Source: Thiosulfatihalobacter marinus
GTDB taxonomy: Bacteria; Pseudomonadota; Alphaproteobacteria; Rhodobacterales; Rhodobacteraceae
DNA length: 64,000 nt
Assembly (NCBI RefSeq): GCF_016019955.1
Contig: NZ_JAECRZ010000006.1
Location: forward strand, 124,001 to 188,000
Direction: 5' to 3'
The position numbers were made by a program, and so were the translations under genes. Position 1 is the first letter of the stretch. Every line of letters starts with the position of its first letter. Below, piece by piece: positions 9,154 through 18,258 of the stretch. The notes below the pieces were generated by a model. That model saw only the letters and a list, made by a program, of their open reading frames with translations. It did no database searches and was not told the DNA's origin.

Positions 9154-9210
9154 GTTCCCCACAAACACGCACAATATATCGCGTTTACGCACAAAATGTA
9201 GGCGTTTTCA

Positions 9211-9609
9211 CTAGATCCAATCTCTAATTATGGGGATTAGCGGAATATCCGCCGGCGGCATCTTGAATTCCCGCAGGTTTTCAGGCCGAGCCCAACGCAA
9301 CGCCTGCCCCTCTTGAGAGGTTGGTATGCCCGCCCATTTCCGACAGACAAACAGCGGCATCAGAAGGTGAAAATCATCATAGCTGTGCGACGCGAAAGTC
9401 AGCGGCGCAAGGCAACTTGCCCATGTGTTGATCCCCAACTCTTCCTGCAATTCCCTGATCAGCGCCGCTTCCGGCGTTTCACCGGGCTCCACCTTGCCGC
9501 CCGGGAACTCCCATAGGCCGGCCATCGATTTGCCGGCCGGACGCTGCGCCAACAGCACTCGGCCGTCTACGTCAACAAGCGCTACGGCAGAAACCAGAAC
9601 TGTCTTCAT
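9211..9609 (-). CDS. mutT: MutT-type 8-oxo-dGTP diphosphatase (Nudix hydrolase)
   Basis: Hydrolyses oxidised nucleoside triphosphates, keeping 8-oxo-G out of DNA. The 132-residue product carries a complete Nudix box: G38 then E44, R52, E53, E56, E57 and G59 in exact GX5EX7REUXEEXGU spacing. The LLAQRP and LWEFPGGK stretches upstream of the box are typical of MutT. The ATG overlaps the argJ stop by 4 bp (ATGA on the minus strand), so it is translated as the last member of parvulin-argJ-mutT. This coupling with argJ is common in Rhodobacterales. Confidence 0.93.
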   Translation of the reverse strand: MKTVLVSAVALVDVDGRVLLAQRPAGKSMAGLWEFPGGKVEPGETPEAALIRELQEELGINTWASCLAPLTFASHSYDDFHLLMPLFVCRKWAGIPTSQEGQALRWARPENLREFKMPPADIPLIPIIRDWI

Positions 9610-10835
9610 GAACGATAGTCAGCGTTGATCGTTATATATCCGTGCGTCAGATCGCAGGTCCAGACGGTTGCCTCCCCTGAACCAATCCCAAGATCGACGG
9701 AAATCACCAGGTCCTGGTTCTTCATATACGCCGCGCCAAGATCTTCCCTGTAACCGGGCGAAACCCAGCCTTGTTCGGCCACCAGAACATCGCCAAAGCT
9801 GATCGCCAGCAAATCACGATCTGCTGCGGCGCCACTCTTGCCGATTGCCATGACCACACGGCCCCAATTCGGGTCTTCACCGGCCACCGCCGTTTTTACC
9901 AATGGCGAATTTGCAATCGCCAACGCGTGCGTGCGGGCATCGGTGTTGGACGCGGCGCCCGTTACTCGAATTTCCAGAAACTTCGTCGCCCCTTCGCCGT
10001 CGCGCACGACCTGATGCGCAAGGTCAAGCATAACGTCGTGCAGCGCAGCGCGAAACGGCCCGTCATTGGATGTGACTTGAACGCCCGACGCCCCTGTCGC
10101 GGCAAGCAAAAGCGTGTCGGATGTCGATGTGTCGCTGTCAACGGTGATGTTGTTGAACGTCAAGTCCGTCAGTTCGGACAACATCTTCTGTAGCAACGCT
10201 TGCTCGACCCCGGCATCGGTAAAGATGTAAACCAGCATGGTTGCCATATCCGGCGCGATCATGCCCGATCCTTTGGCAATCCCGGCTATGTTTACAGTCT
10301 TGCCGTCGATCTCTATCGACGCTCCGGCCCCTTTGGCAAAGGTGTCGGTTGTGCGTATGGCCTCGGCCGCCTCGCGGATCGCGGTTTCAGACAGGGCCGC
10401 CGCCAGTTCGTCAAGCTTTGCCGTGATCCGACCATGCGGCAGCGGCTCGCCGATCACACCGGTCGACGAGGAAAACACCCGTGCCTGGGGCAGCTTCAGG
10501 CATTCGGCCACGGCCCCGGTCACTGCATCCGTGGCCTCGGCACCGTTGCGGCCGGTAAACGCGTTTGCGTTGCCCGCGTTCACAATGATTGCCGCGCCCT
10601 CTTCACTGTGTGCTCCGATCTTGACCTGGCAGTCCAGAACCGGGGCCGACCGTGTCGAGGATTTGGTGAAAACCCCCGCCACGGCGCTGCCCGGCGCCAA
10701 CCGGGCCAGCATGACATCTTTGCGCCCCTGATACCTGATCCCGGCGGCAGCCGCGGCATATTCCGCCCCCTTGACACGCGGCAGATTGGGAAATTCAGCG
10801 GGCGCCAGCGGCGAAACATGCGTTATCTTGGCCAT
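9606..10835 (-). CDS. argJ: ArgJ, glutamate N-acetyltransferase / amino-acid N-acetyltransferase
   Basis: Recycles the acetyl group from N-acetylornithine to glutamate in arginine biosynthesis. The protein is 409 residues. The self-cleavage site is visible as GMIAPDMATML, with the nucleophilic Thr at residue 199 that becomes the N-terminus of the beta chain; KGSGM just before it and GEDPNWGRVVMAIG near residue 315 are family signatures. Whether it also makes acetylglutamate from acetyl-CoA (bifunctional form) cannot be told from sequence. It starts 2 bp after the parvulin stop and overlaps mutT by 4 bp. Confidence 0.96.
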   Translation of the reverse strand: MAKITHVSPLAPAEFPNLPRVKGAEYAAAAAGIRYQGRKDVMLARLAPGSAVAGVFTKSSTRSAPVLDCQVKIGAHSEEGAAIIVNAGNANAFTGRNGAEATDAVTGAVAECLKLPQARVFSSSTGVIGEPLPHGRITAKLDELAAALSETAIREAAEAIRTTDTFAKGAGASIEIDGKTVNIAGIAKGSGMIAPDMATMLVYIFTDAGVEQALLQKMLSELTDLTFNNITVDSDTSTSDTLLLAATGASGVQVTSNDGPFRAALHDVMLDLAHQVVRDGEGATKFLEIRVTGAASNTDARTHALAIANSPLVKTAVAGEDPNWGRVVMAIGKSGAAADRDLLAISFGDVLVAEQGWVSPGYREDLGAAYMKNQDLVISVDLGIGSGEATVWTCDLTHGYITINADYRS

Positions 10836-10837
10836 GG

Positions 10838-11707
10838 TCAGTTTCCGGGTTCGTCCGCTTCAAGCAAATCGCTGCGCTGGATCAGTGTCGGGTCGATCCC
10901 CTCGGCGCCGGACAGATCTATATCTGCTTGCGTGGACAACTGGGTGACAAATGCATCCACGGCATTGGTCTGAACTTCGTTCATAAGCTCGTCGCGGACA
11001 TCTTCCAACGATGGGGCCTGTGTCTGGCGCATATCGTTGAGAGAGATGACGTGCCAGCCGAACTGGGTTTCCACAGGTTGAGAAATCTCGCCCACGTTCA
11101 AGGCCGCCACTGCAACTTCGAATGGCTCAACCATCTGGCCCTTGCCAAACCATCCAAGTTCTCCGCCCGAAGGACCGGAAGGCCCGGTGGATTTCATCTT
11201 GGCCATTTCGGCGAAATCCGCACCATTTTCCAGCTCGGCCCGGATTGCAACGGCCTCTTCCCGGGTTTCGACCAGAATATGCGATGCATTGAATTCCGCC
11301 GCGCCCTGGTAGTCGGCATATTTCGCGTCGTAAGCGGCCTGGATATCGTCTTCGCCAAAGGCTTGGTCAGCCAGGAACGCTTGCAGCACCTCGGCCGCCA
11401 GAAGCGCGCGCCGTTCATTGGTCAGCGCGATCTCAACGTGGCGTGGAACGTCACCCTGCAACGCCTGCGCAAGCGTTGTCTGTTGCACCAGTTGATCCAG
11501 AATACCCCTGAACAGAACCTCCGGCGGCAACGTCTGATACTGCTGAGGCAAAGCACCACGGACGGCGATCATCTCGCCCAATGTGATCTCTTGGCCGTTC
11601 ACTTGCGCCATGACCGTGTCAATGCCCGGTGCATCTTGCGCCATCGCGGGCGCGGCCAGAGCAACGGCCAATACGGTGGGGCGTAGCAATTCGAGGAGTT
11701 TCGACAT
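10838..11707 (-). CDS. Exported parvulin-type peptidyl-prolyl cis-trans isomerase
   Basis: A 289-residue folding helper with an N-terminal Sec signal (about residues 1-23, ending APAMAQ). The parvulin domain lies around residues 135-230: [14 protein letters not shown], then [13 protein letters not shown] and [17 protein letters not shown], all family hallmarks. The N-terminal helical part resembles the SurA_N/PrsA-like chaperone segment. It is expected in the periplasm, acting on outer-membrane or exported proteins. It is divergent from secA across 170 bp, a suggestive pairing with protein export, and heads the transcript that continues into argJ and mutT. Confidence 0.88.
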   Translation of the reverse strand: MSKLLELLRPTVLAVALAAPAMAQDAPGIDTVMAQVNGQEITLGEMIAVRGALPQQYQTLPPEVLFRGILDQLVQQTTLAQALQGDVPRHVEIALTNERRALLAAEVLQAFLADQAFGEDDIQAAYDAKYADYQGAAEFNASHILVETREEAVAIRAELENGADFAEMAKMKSTGPSGPSGGELGWFGKGQMVEPFEVAVAALNVGEISQPVETQFGWHVISLNDMRQTQAPSLEDVRDELMNEVQTNAVDAFVTQLSTQADIDLSGAEGIDPTLIQRSDLLEADEPGN

Positions 11708-11745
11708 CGTTTAGTCCTTGGTTGGAGCCGCGCGGGAAGGCGACG

Positions 11746-11774
11746 TTGACACTGTTACTAACGCCGCTTACATC
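11746..11774 (+). promoter_or_regulatory. Putative sigma70 promoter of secA
   Basis: A consensus -35 box TTGACA (11746-11751), 17-bp spacer, and TACATC (11769-11774). Transcription would start near 11781, only a few bases before the hairpin at 11788-11813. The -10 box is weaker than the -35 box. Confidence 0.5.
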
Positions 11775-11787
11775 GCTTTGAGGCCGA

Positions 11788-11813
11788 GGCAAACAGGTAG
11801 TTTGCCCGTTTTT
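11788..11813 (+). terminator. Terminator-like hairpin in the secA leader
   Basis: GGCAAAC (11788-11794) and GTTTGCC (11800-11806) form a 7-bp stem with an AGGTA loop, followed by CG and five T. It stands 65 bp before the secA ATG and just after the candidate promoter. No gene on the plus strand ends nearby, so it does not close an upstream transcript; it is a candidate attenuator or 5-prime stabilising hairpin. Confidence 0.6.
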
Positions 11814-11877
11814 ATGGGTGGCGGGCCGGGTCGGCAAGCAAATGCCTAGCGATAAGTGTCAACGAAGGACAAATCAT

Positions 11878-14586
11878 ATGCTCGGAATGGGAAAACTTGC
11901 CAAAAAGGTATTCGGGACACCGAACGACCGCAAGGTCAAGGCAACAAGCCCTCTCGTAGCGAAGATCAACGCTCTGGAGCCGGATTTCGAGAAGCTGTCG
12001 GATGACGAAATCAAGGCCAAGACGGTTGAGCTGGCCGAGCGCGCCAAGGGCGGGGAAGATCTTGACGAAATCCTGCCCGAGGCGTTCGCCAACTGCCGCG
12101 AGGCGGCGCGGCGCGCGCTTGGCCTTCGGGCCTTCGATGTGCAGTTGATGGGTGGCATCTTTCTGCATCAGGGCAATATTTCCGAGATGAAAACGGGCGA
12201 AGGCAAAACCCTGGTGGCCACGTTTCCGGCCTATCTGAACGCGCTCACCGGCAAGGGTGTGCATATCGTGACCGTCAACGATTACCTCGCCCGTAGGGAT
12301 GCCGATTGGATGGGCAATGTTTTCGCCGCGCTTGGCATGACAACCGGCGTGGTTTACCCACAACAGCCGGATGACGAAAAGCGTCAGGCCTATGCCTGCG
12401 ACGTGACCTATGCCACCAACAACGAGCTGGGCTTTGACTATTTGCGCGACAACATGAAAGGCGAGCTGCGCGAGATGTCGCAGCGCGATCACTACTTTGC
12501 CATTGTGGACGAGGTGGACAGCATCCTTATCGATGAAGCGCGTACGCCGCTGATCATATCGGGGCCGGCCCAGGACCGCAGCGATCTTTATGTCGCCATC
12601 GACAAAATTATCCCCGAGCTTCAGGACGAACATTTTACCTTGGACGAAAAGACCCGCAACGTCACGTTTACTGACGACGGCAACGAGTTCCTGGAAGCGC
12701 AGCTTCAGGCTCGGGGATTGTTGCAGGAGGACCAGAGCCTGTATGACCCCGAAAGCACCACCATCGTGCATCACATCAATCAGGGTCTGCGCGCGCACAA
12801 GCTGTTCACCAAGGACAAGGACTATATCGTACGCGACCGCCAGGTGGTGCTGATTGACGAATTCACCGGGCGCATGATGGCCGGACGCCGCCTGTCCGAC
12901 GGCTTGCATCAAGCCATCGAGGCCAAGGAAGGCTGCGATATTCAACCCGAGAACGTGACGCTCGCCCAGGTGACGTTCCAGAACTATTTCCGCCTTTATG
13001 ACAAGCTGGCAGGCATGACGGGCACCGCTGCGACAGAGGCAGACGAATTTTCCGAGATCTATGGTCTTGGAGTGGTCGAAGTGCCCACCAACCGCCCCGT
13101 GGCCCGCCAGGACGACGATGACGCGGTTTATCGGACTGCGCGCGAGAAATACGATGCCATCGTCGAGACAATCAAGGAAAGCAACGCCAAGGGCCAGCCG
13201 ATGCTGGTTGGCACTACCTCGATCGAGAAATCCGAATTCCTGTCGGAGTTGCTGACCAAGGCCAACATCAAACACAACGTTCTGAACGCGCGCCAACACG
13301 AACAAGAAGCCCAGATCGTGGCCGACGCAGGCAAACTGGGCGCGGTGACCATCGCCACCAACATGGCCGGGCGCGGAACCGACATCAAACTTGGCGGGAA
13401 CGTCGAATTCAAGGTTCTCGAAGCCATCACGGCAAACCCGGAAGGCGACCACGAGGCAATTCGCGCGCAGATCGAACAGGGCCACAAGGCCGACGAGGAA
13501 GCGGTCAAGGCCGCTGGCGGCCTGTTCGTGCTCGCCACGGAGCGGCATGAAAGCCGGCGGATTGACAACCAGCTGAGGGGGCGTTCGGGGCGGCAGGGCG
13601 ATCCGGGTCGCTCGGCATTCTTCCTAAGCCTGGAAGACGACCTGATGCGCATCTTCGGTTCCGAAAGGCTCGACAAGGTGCTGTCGACCCTGGGCATGAA
13701 GGACGGAGAAGCCATAGTGCACCCTTGGGTGAACAAGTCGCTCGAACGTGCACAGGCCAAGGTTGAAGGCCGCAACTTTGATATCCGAAAACAGCTTCTG
13801 AAGTTTGATGACGTGATGAACGATCAGCGCAAGGTGATCTTCAGCCAGCGTCGCGAAATCATGGAAGCCAAGGATCTGTCTGAAATCGCTCAGGATATGC
13901 GCCATGACGTGATTGCCGACCTCATCGAACAGTATATGCCGCCCAAGTCCTATGCCGATCAGTGGGATACCGAGGGCCTGTACGCCGCATGCATCGAAAA
14001 ACTGAGCCTTGATGTGCCAGTGATCGAATGGGCCAATGAAGAAGGTGTGGACGACGAGACCATCCGGGAACGGCTGGAAAATGCCGCCGACGAGATGATG
14101 GCCAAGAAAGCGTCAAGTTTCGGTCTTGAAGCCATGCGCATGGTGGAAAAGCAGGTTTTGCTTCAAACCATTGACAGCAAATGGCGCGAACATCTTCTGA
14201 TGCTGGAACATCTGCGCTCGGTGGTCGGATTCCGGGGTTATGCGCAGCGGGATCCGCTGAACGAGTACAAGAACGAGGCCTTCCAGCTGTTCGAACACAT
14301 GCTGGACAGTCTGCGCGAAGATGTGACGGCAACCTTGTCACGCATTCGCCCGATGACAGAAGAAGAGCAGCAGCAGCTTGCCCTGGAAATGAGTCAGCAA
14401 CGGCAGGTCGTGGAAGATGCGGCCGCCCAGTCTGTTGCGGCCCAGACCGCGGCCCCCGCTTTGGCGGATGCCGCGCCGGGATTTGACGAAAATGATCAGT
14501 CAACCTGGGGTAATCCGGGCCGGAACGAGCCCTGCCCCTGTGGCTCGGGCAAGAAGTTCAAGCATTGCCATGGCCGGCTGATCTAG
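11878..14586 (+). CDS. secA: SecA, preprotein translocase ATPase
   Basis: Motor that pushes unfolded preproteins through SecYEG. The 902-residue product has the DEAD-like motor: MKTGEGKT (Walker A, near residue 105), [16 protein letters not shown] (Walker B region, near 208), the GMTGTAATE and [13 protein letters not shown] helicase motifs, the preprotein cross-linking domain and the helical scaffold. It ends in a complete zinc finger, [14 protein letters not shown], the SecB-binding tail. The ATG at 11878 sits after a GAAGGAC ribosome site; the frame is open 60 bp further upstream. A clear terminator follows. Confidence 0.98.
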   Translation: MLGMGKLAKKVFGTPNDRKVKATSPLVAKINALEPDFEKLSDDEIKAKTVELAERAKGGEDLDEILPEAFANCREAARRALGLRAFDVQLMGGIFLHQGNISEMKTGEGKTLVATFPAYLNALTGKGVHIVTVNDYLARRDADWMGNVFAALGMTTGVVYPQQPDDEKRQAYACDVTYATNNELGFDYLRDNMKGELREMSQRDHYFAIVDEVDSILIDEARTPLIISGPAQDRSDLYVAIDKIIPELQDEHFTLDEKTRNVTFTDDGNEFLEAQLQARGLLQEDQSLYDPESTTIVHHINQGLRAHKLFTKDKDYIVRDRQVVLIDEFTGRMMAGRRLSDGLHQAIEAKEGCDIQPENVTLAQVTFQNYFRLYDKLAGMTGTAATEADEFSEIYGLGVVEVPTNRPVARQDDDDAVYRTAREKYDAIVETIKESNAKGQPMLVGTTSIEKSEFLSELLTKANIKHNVLNARQHEQEAQIVADAGKLGAVTIATNMAGRGTDIKLGGNVEFKVLEAITANPEGDHEAIRAQIEQGHKADEEAVKAAGGLFVLATERHESRRIDNQLRGRSGRQGDPGRSAFFLSLEDDLMRIFGSERLDKVLSTLGMKDGEAIVHPWVNKSLERAQAKVEGRNFDIRKQLLKFDDVMNDQRKVIFSQRREIMEAKDLSEIAQDMRHDVIADLIEQYMPPKSYADQWDTEGLYAACIEKLSLDVPVIEWANEEGVDDETIRERLENAADEMMAKKASSFGLEAMRMVEKQVLLQTIDSKWREHLLMLEHLRSVVGFRGYAQRDPLNEYKNEAFQLFEHMLDSLREDVTATLSRIRPMTEEEQQQLALEMSQQRQVVEDAAAQSVAAQTAAPALADAAPGFDENDQSTWGNPGRNEPCPCGSGKKFKHCHGRLI

Positions 14587-14609
14587 CCACAACAGGCCAG
14601 ACAAAGATC

Positions 14610-14638
14610 AAAAGGGCGCCATATGTGCGCCCTTTTTT
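14610..14638 (+). terminator. Rho-independent terminator of secA
   Basis: GGGCGC (14614-14619) and GCGCCC (14627-14632) with flanking A4/T6 form a 10-bp stem with a CATATGT loop and a T-run immediately after. It lies 24 bp after the secA stop. Confidence 0.88.
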
Positions 14639-14683
14639 GTTGGGATGGTCATGTCGCGGGGCAGTAAATGGTTGGAGCGCGAA

Positions 14684-15697
14684 ATGGCGATAATGAAGAA
14701 CGTATACCGTAGATATGCCCTTGCAGGCGCAACATTTTCTGTTGCGATCTCAATCGGATTTTTCATGCAAAGCACCGAGGCCAGCCAGGCTGTAATCGCC
14801 CCCGCAGCGTCCCAGGCAGCACGTGTTACGCTGCCAGAGAAAGCAGGACTGCCCGGCGCACTCAGCGCGCCCAGAACATCCTCTGCCCGTCTTTTGCCGA
14901 CTCTACCTCAGGATCGCTCGCCCGATGCATCGCTGCCGGAACAACCCGTTGTGCTTGTCGTTGCCAAGGACCCGCCGGTAGGATTGCTGCCGCAGGAAGA
15001 AGCCGCGCCCGCTCCGGGCTGCGAATCCGCATTGCAGGCGAATCCCCTGGCTGCCGCCATGGTCGAGTTGCGCCTGGACGCCCCGTGCCAGGCAGGGGAG
15101 CGCGTGACATTTCATCATGCCGGCCTTCGGTTCACCGAAACGGTCGGATCTGACGGTAGCCTGATTGTATCGGCCCCGGCGCTTGCCCAGAACGCCATGT
15201 TTGCAGCCGTGTTTCCCAACGGCGATGGCGCGGTGGCAACGGCTCGTGTAGACGCGTTGGCATTCTACGACCGGGTCGCAATCCAGTGGCAAGGGCAAGG
15301 CGGGCTTGAGCTGCACGCGCTTGAATTCGGGGCCGGGTACGGTGAGTCCGGACATGTCTGGAGCGGCGCCCCACGCGACAGCCTGGCCGTGATCGACGGC
15401 TCGGGCGGGTTTCTTGTTCGTCTGGGCGATACAAACCTTGCCGAACCGCAATTGGCGCAGGTATATACTTTCCCTTCAGGCTCGGTACAGTCGCCGGGGA
15501 CCGTGCAAATGAGCATCGAGGCCGAGATTTCAAAGGCAAACTGCGGTCAAAGCGTCAAGGCTCAGTCCATAGAATTGCAGGTTGGCCGCGTGGCCGCGAT
15601 TCATGACTTGATGCTGGAAATTCCCGGTTGTGAGGCCTCGGGTGAGTATCTTGTGTTGAAAAACCTGCTACAAGACCTGAAGATCGCGCAGAACTGA
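14684..15697 (+). CDS. Membrane-anchored or exported protein, function unknown
   Basis: A 337-residue protein I do not recognise. The N-terminus has a basic start and one hydrophobic segment (about residues 10-28, ALAGATFSVAISIGFFM), best read as a signal anchor or uncleaved signal. A Pro/Ala-rich linker follows to about residue 110, then a region with two Cys (CESALQ, APCQAGE) and a beta-rich body with a last Cys pair (NCGQS, IPGCEAS). The body suggests a periplasmic beta domain. The ATG at 14684 has GGAG 7 bp upstream; an ATG at 14693 is a close alternative. It lies between secA and the binding-protein/OmpA gene and probably starts a transcript with the latter. Related proteins are sometimes named translocase, apparently only because of the secA neighbour. 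Confidence 0.6.
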   Translation: MAIMKNVYRRYALAGATFSVAISIGFFMQSTEASQAVIAPAASQAARVTLPEKAGLPGALSAPRTSSARLLPTLPQDRSPDASLPEQPVVLVVAKDPPVGLLPQEEAAPAPGCESALQANPLAAAMVELRLDAPCQAGERVTFHHAGLRFTETVGSDGSLIVSAPALAQNAMFAAVFPNGDGAVATARVDALAFYDRVAIQWQGQGGLELHALEFGAGYGESGHVWSGAPRDSLAVIDGSGGFLVRLGDTNLAEPQLAQVYTFPSGSVQSPGTVQMSIEAEISKANCGQSVKAQSIELQVGRVAAIHDLMLEIPGCEASGEYLVLKNLLQDLKIAQN

Positions 15698-15718
15698 GAT
15701 TTCGGATCAGGACGGAAC

Positions 15719-17278
15719 ATGTTGAACCTTCGTGCGGCGACTCTCGCCGCACTTTTCCTATTTGTGTACGCTTTTCCGGCTATCTCGCAGGATGTCACGC
15801 TGACATCCCAGGACGGGCGGGTTGAAATCACCGGCACCTTGCGGGGATTTGACGGTGAATTCTATCGTGTGGACACCGTCTATGGTGAACTCACCGTGGA
15901 TAGTACGGGCGTTCAATGCGAAGGGCCGGGCTGTCCGAATCTGGTAAACTTTGTCGCCGACGTGACCATCTCCGGCTCTTCCACCATGGCGGAAATTCTG
16001 ATGCCGGCTCTGCTCGAAGCCTTTGCACAGCGCGAGGGCTTCAACGTGGAGCGGATCAGCCAAAGCGTGACCCAGTTTGAGTACACCCTGACCGACAGGG
16101 GCACAGGCCAAAAGGTGGCCCGGTTCCGGTTTCATGCCAGCAATTCTGACGAGGGTTTTGCAGATCTTCTTGCCGATGAGGCGGACATCGCCATGTCGCT
16201 TCGCGAAATTCGGCCGCGCGAAGCTCAACTGGGCTACGAGGCCGGTCTGGGCGACATGACAGAGCCCAATCGAAGCCGCGTTCTTGCGCTGGACGGCATG
16301 GTGCCGATTGTCGCCACAAGCAACCCGGTCACTGCAATGTCGTTGAACCAATTGGCACGCGTTTTCGCCGGAAAGATCACCAACTGGAAGGATTTGGGGG
16401 GGCCGGATGCACCGATCGGTCTGCACTTGATGCAACCGCAATCCGGGCTGGCCCAGGCGGCGGAAGACCAGTTGATGGCCCGCGCCAAGTTAACCTTTGC
16501 TGACGGTATCATCCGCCATTCCCGAAATGTTTCCCTTGTTTCCGCTGTAAGCCGCGATCCCTTTGCGATCGGCATTGCCAGCTTTGCCGATTCAGGCAAT
16601 GCAAAAAAGCTGACCTTGACGGGCAGCTGCGGCTTTTCGCTGGCGGCATCAAGGCGGTCGATCAAAACCGAGGATTATCCGCTTAACGCTCCGATGTTTC
16701 TGTATTTTCCTGCCCGCCGACAGCCCAAGCTGACCCGCGATTTCCTGTCTTACACGCGCAGCCCGTCGGCACAGATCGTGATCCGGCGGGCGGGTTTCGT
16801 GGACCAGACCGCCGAGGAAATACCGATCAATCTACAAGGCGATCGATTTGCAAACGCCATCGCCGCAGCCGGAGAAGAGGTGCCACTTTCTGAGTTGCAG
16901 CGCCTGATCCAGACCTTGGGCCCCCTGCAACGGCTGACGACCTCTTTCCGGTTTCAAACCGGGTCTTCAAGGCTGGACGCCCAGTCCCGTTCGAATGTGC
17001 AACAGCTGGCGCGGGCGGTCGAGGCGGGGCATTTTGATGCGCGACGCCTTGTTTTTGCTGGATTTTCCGATGGCGAAGGGCCAGCAGCCGGCAATCGGGA
17101 AATCGCCCGCAAGCGCGCCATGGCCGTGCGGGATGCGGTGCTGGCCGCAGCCGAGACTGCCAACCCGGATCGCCTGAACCTGGAGGTTGTTGCCTTTGGC
17201 GAGGCGATGCCCATGGCCTGCGACGACAGCGCCTGGGGGCGGCAGGTGAATCGGCGCGTCGAAGTGTGGGTGCGTTAA
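15719..17278 (+). CDS. Phosphate-binding-like / OmpA-domain fusion protein
   Basis: A 519-residue exported protein combining two modules. Residues 1-24 are a Sec signal (ends FPAISQ). Residues about 80-370 match the PstS-like type 2 periplasmic binding fold: GSSTMAEILMPALLEAF is the anion-binding loop region, and KITNWKDLGG is a family hallmark. Residues about 395-519 are an OmpA/MotB peptidoglycan-binding domain (TGSSRLDAQSR, then NREIARKRAMAV and NRRVEVWVR). The protein could hold a phosphate or small-anion binding domain at the cell wall; function is not known. Its stop codon overlaps that of radC on the other strand. Confidence 0.82.
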   Translation: MLNLRAATLAALFLFVYAFPAISQDVTLTSQDGRVEITGTLRGFDGEFYRVDTVYGELTVDSTGVQCEGPGCPNLVNFVADVTISGSSTMAEILMPALLEAFAQREGFNVERISQSVTQFEYTLTDRGTGQKVARFRFHASNSDEGFADLLADEADIAMSLREIRPREAQLGYEAGLGDMTEPNRSRVLALDGMVPIVATSNPVTAMSLNQLARVFAGKITNWKDLGGPDAPIGLHLMQPQSGLAQAAEDQLMARAKLTFADGIIRHSRNVSLVSAVSRDPFAIGIASFADSGNAKKLTLTGSCGFSLAASRRSIKTEDYPLNAPMFLYFPARRQPKLTRDFLSYTRSPSAQIVIRRAGFVDQTAEEIPINLQGDRFANAIAAAGEEVPLSELQRLIQTLGPLQRLTTSFRFQTGSSRLDAQSRSNVQQLARAVEAGHFDARRLVFAGFSDGEGPAAGNREIARKRAMAVRDAVLAAAETANPDRLNLEVVAFGEAMPMACDDSAWGRQVNRRVEVWVR

Positions 17279-18036
17279 AGAAATCCCTCGGATCGAAAGC
17301 TGAGTTCGCGCGATTTTCCGATGATAAGGTGATCGTGCAGCGCTATCCCCAAGGCTTGCGCGGCGGCGTTGATCTTGTCGGTCATGTCGATATCGGCATC
17401 CGAGGGCGTGGGATCGCCGGAAGGGTGATTATGCACTAGAATCAAGGCACTGGCGTTCAGTTCCAGTGCCCGTTTTGCCACCTCCCGAGGATAGACCGGG
17501 ACATGGTTGACGGTGCCCCTGGCCTGCTCTTCGTCGGCGATCAGAGTGTTTTTCGTATCAAGGAACAACACCCGGAACTGTTCCGTGACGCGATGCGCCA
17601 TGGTGGTGCGGCAATAGTCCAAAAGCGCGTCCCAGCCCGACAGGACATGGCGCTGCATCACCCGCGCGCGCGCCAGACGATGGGCGGCCGCCTCGACGAT
17701 CTTCAACTCGGTCACAACGGCCTCGCCAACGCCCTTGACCTGGGTCAGGCGCAGAAAGGGGGCGGACAGGACACCATTGAAATCCCCGAATGTTTCCAGA
17801 AGGTTATGAGCCAATGGCTTGACATCCTGGCGCGGTATGGCGCGGAACAGGACCAGTTCAAGCAATTCGTAATCCGGCATCGCCTGTGCGCCACCGGACA
17901 GGAACCGCGCCCGCAGCCGCTTGCGATGATCGGCAATATAGGAGGGTGTCCGCCCGTTGGGCAGTTGAGTGGCCGGCGCCTCGTCGCTTGAAAACAGCGA
18001 CAGCGGCTTTTCGGCAAAGGCGGGCGGATCGGACAT
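17275..18036 (-). CDS. radC: RadC family protein (JAB/MPN+ domain)
   Basis: A 253-residue protein of the RadC family, which combines a helix-hairpin-helix N-terminal part (DYELLELVLFRAIPRQDVKPLA) with a JAB metalloprotease-like domain. The zinc site is visible as HNHPSGDPTPSDAD, with the partner Glu region upstream in VNHVPVYPREVAK. Despite the name, a DNA repair role is not established. The start at 18036 (MSDPPAF) is chosen because the in-frame extension to 18153 is encoded by an 11-bp tandem repeat and lacks family similarity. It converges on the preceding gene: the TTAA at 17275-17278 contains both stop codons. Confidence 0.9.
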   Translation of the reverse strand: MSDPPAFAEKPLSLFSSDEAPATQLPNGRTPSYIADHRKRLRARFLSGGAQAMPDYELLELVLFRAIPRQDVKPLAHNLLETFGDFNGVLSAPFLRLTQVKGVGEAVVTELKIVEAAAHRLARARVMQRHVLSGWDALLDYCRTTMAHRVTEQFRVLFLDTKNTLIADEEQARGTVNHVPVYPREVAKRALELNASALILVHNHPSGDPTPSDADIDMTDKINAAAQALGIALHDHLIIGKSRELSFRSEGFL

Positions 18037-18101
18037 GCGGGAACCCTGCCAAAACTCGGTAAACGAAACCTTAAAAACCAAATTCGTTAACGCCGGAACC
18101 A

Positions 18102-18145
18102 ACGTCGGTATTACGTCGGTATCGCGCCGGTATTGCGTCGGTATC
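18102..18145. repeat. Four-copy 11-bp tandem repeat upstream of radC
   Basis: Four abutting units: ACGTCGGTATT (18102-18112), ACGTCGGTATC (18113-18123), GCGCCGGTATT (18124-18134) and GCGTCGGTATC (18135-18145). The period is close to one DNA helical turn. It lies between the radC start (18036) and the binding-protein gene start (18259). It could be an array of protein sites or a simple minisatellite. Confidence 0.7.
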
Positions 18146-18258
18146 ATCCGCATCGCGCCAGAGGATTAACCTTTGGCAGGGTTGTGGTGATCGCGAATTG
18201 ATGGGAAGATTTGCACAGCTTTTTCCGGGCCTCGCCCATATTCATGACAGGACATTTC

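Noticed and set aside
11812-13548. 578-codon minus-strand frame opposite secA
   Set aside because: Antisense to an intact secA; no recognisable domain and an unusual residue composition (rich in His, Gly, Val).
18037-18153. Extended N-terminus of radC starting at 18153
   Set aside because: The added 39 residues are encoded largely by the 11-bp tandem repeat and do not match the RadC family start.
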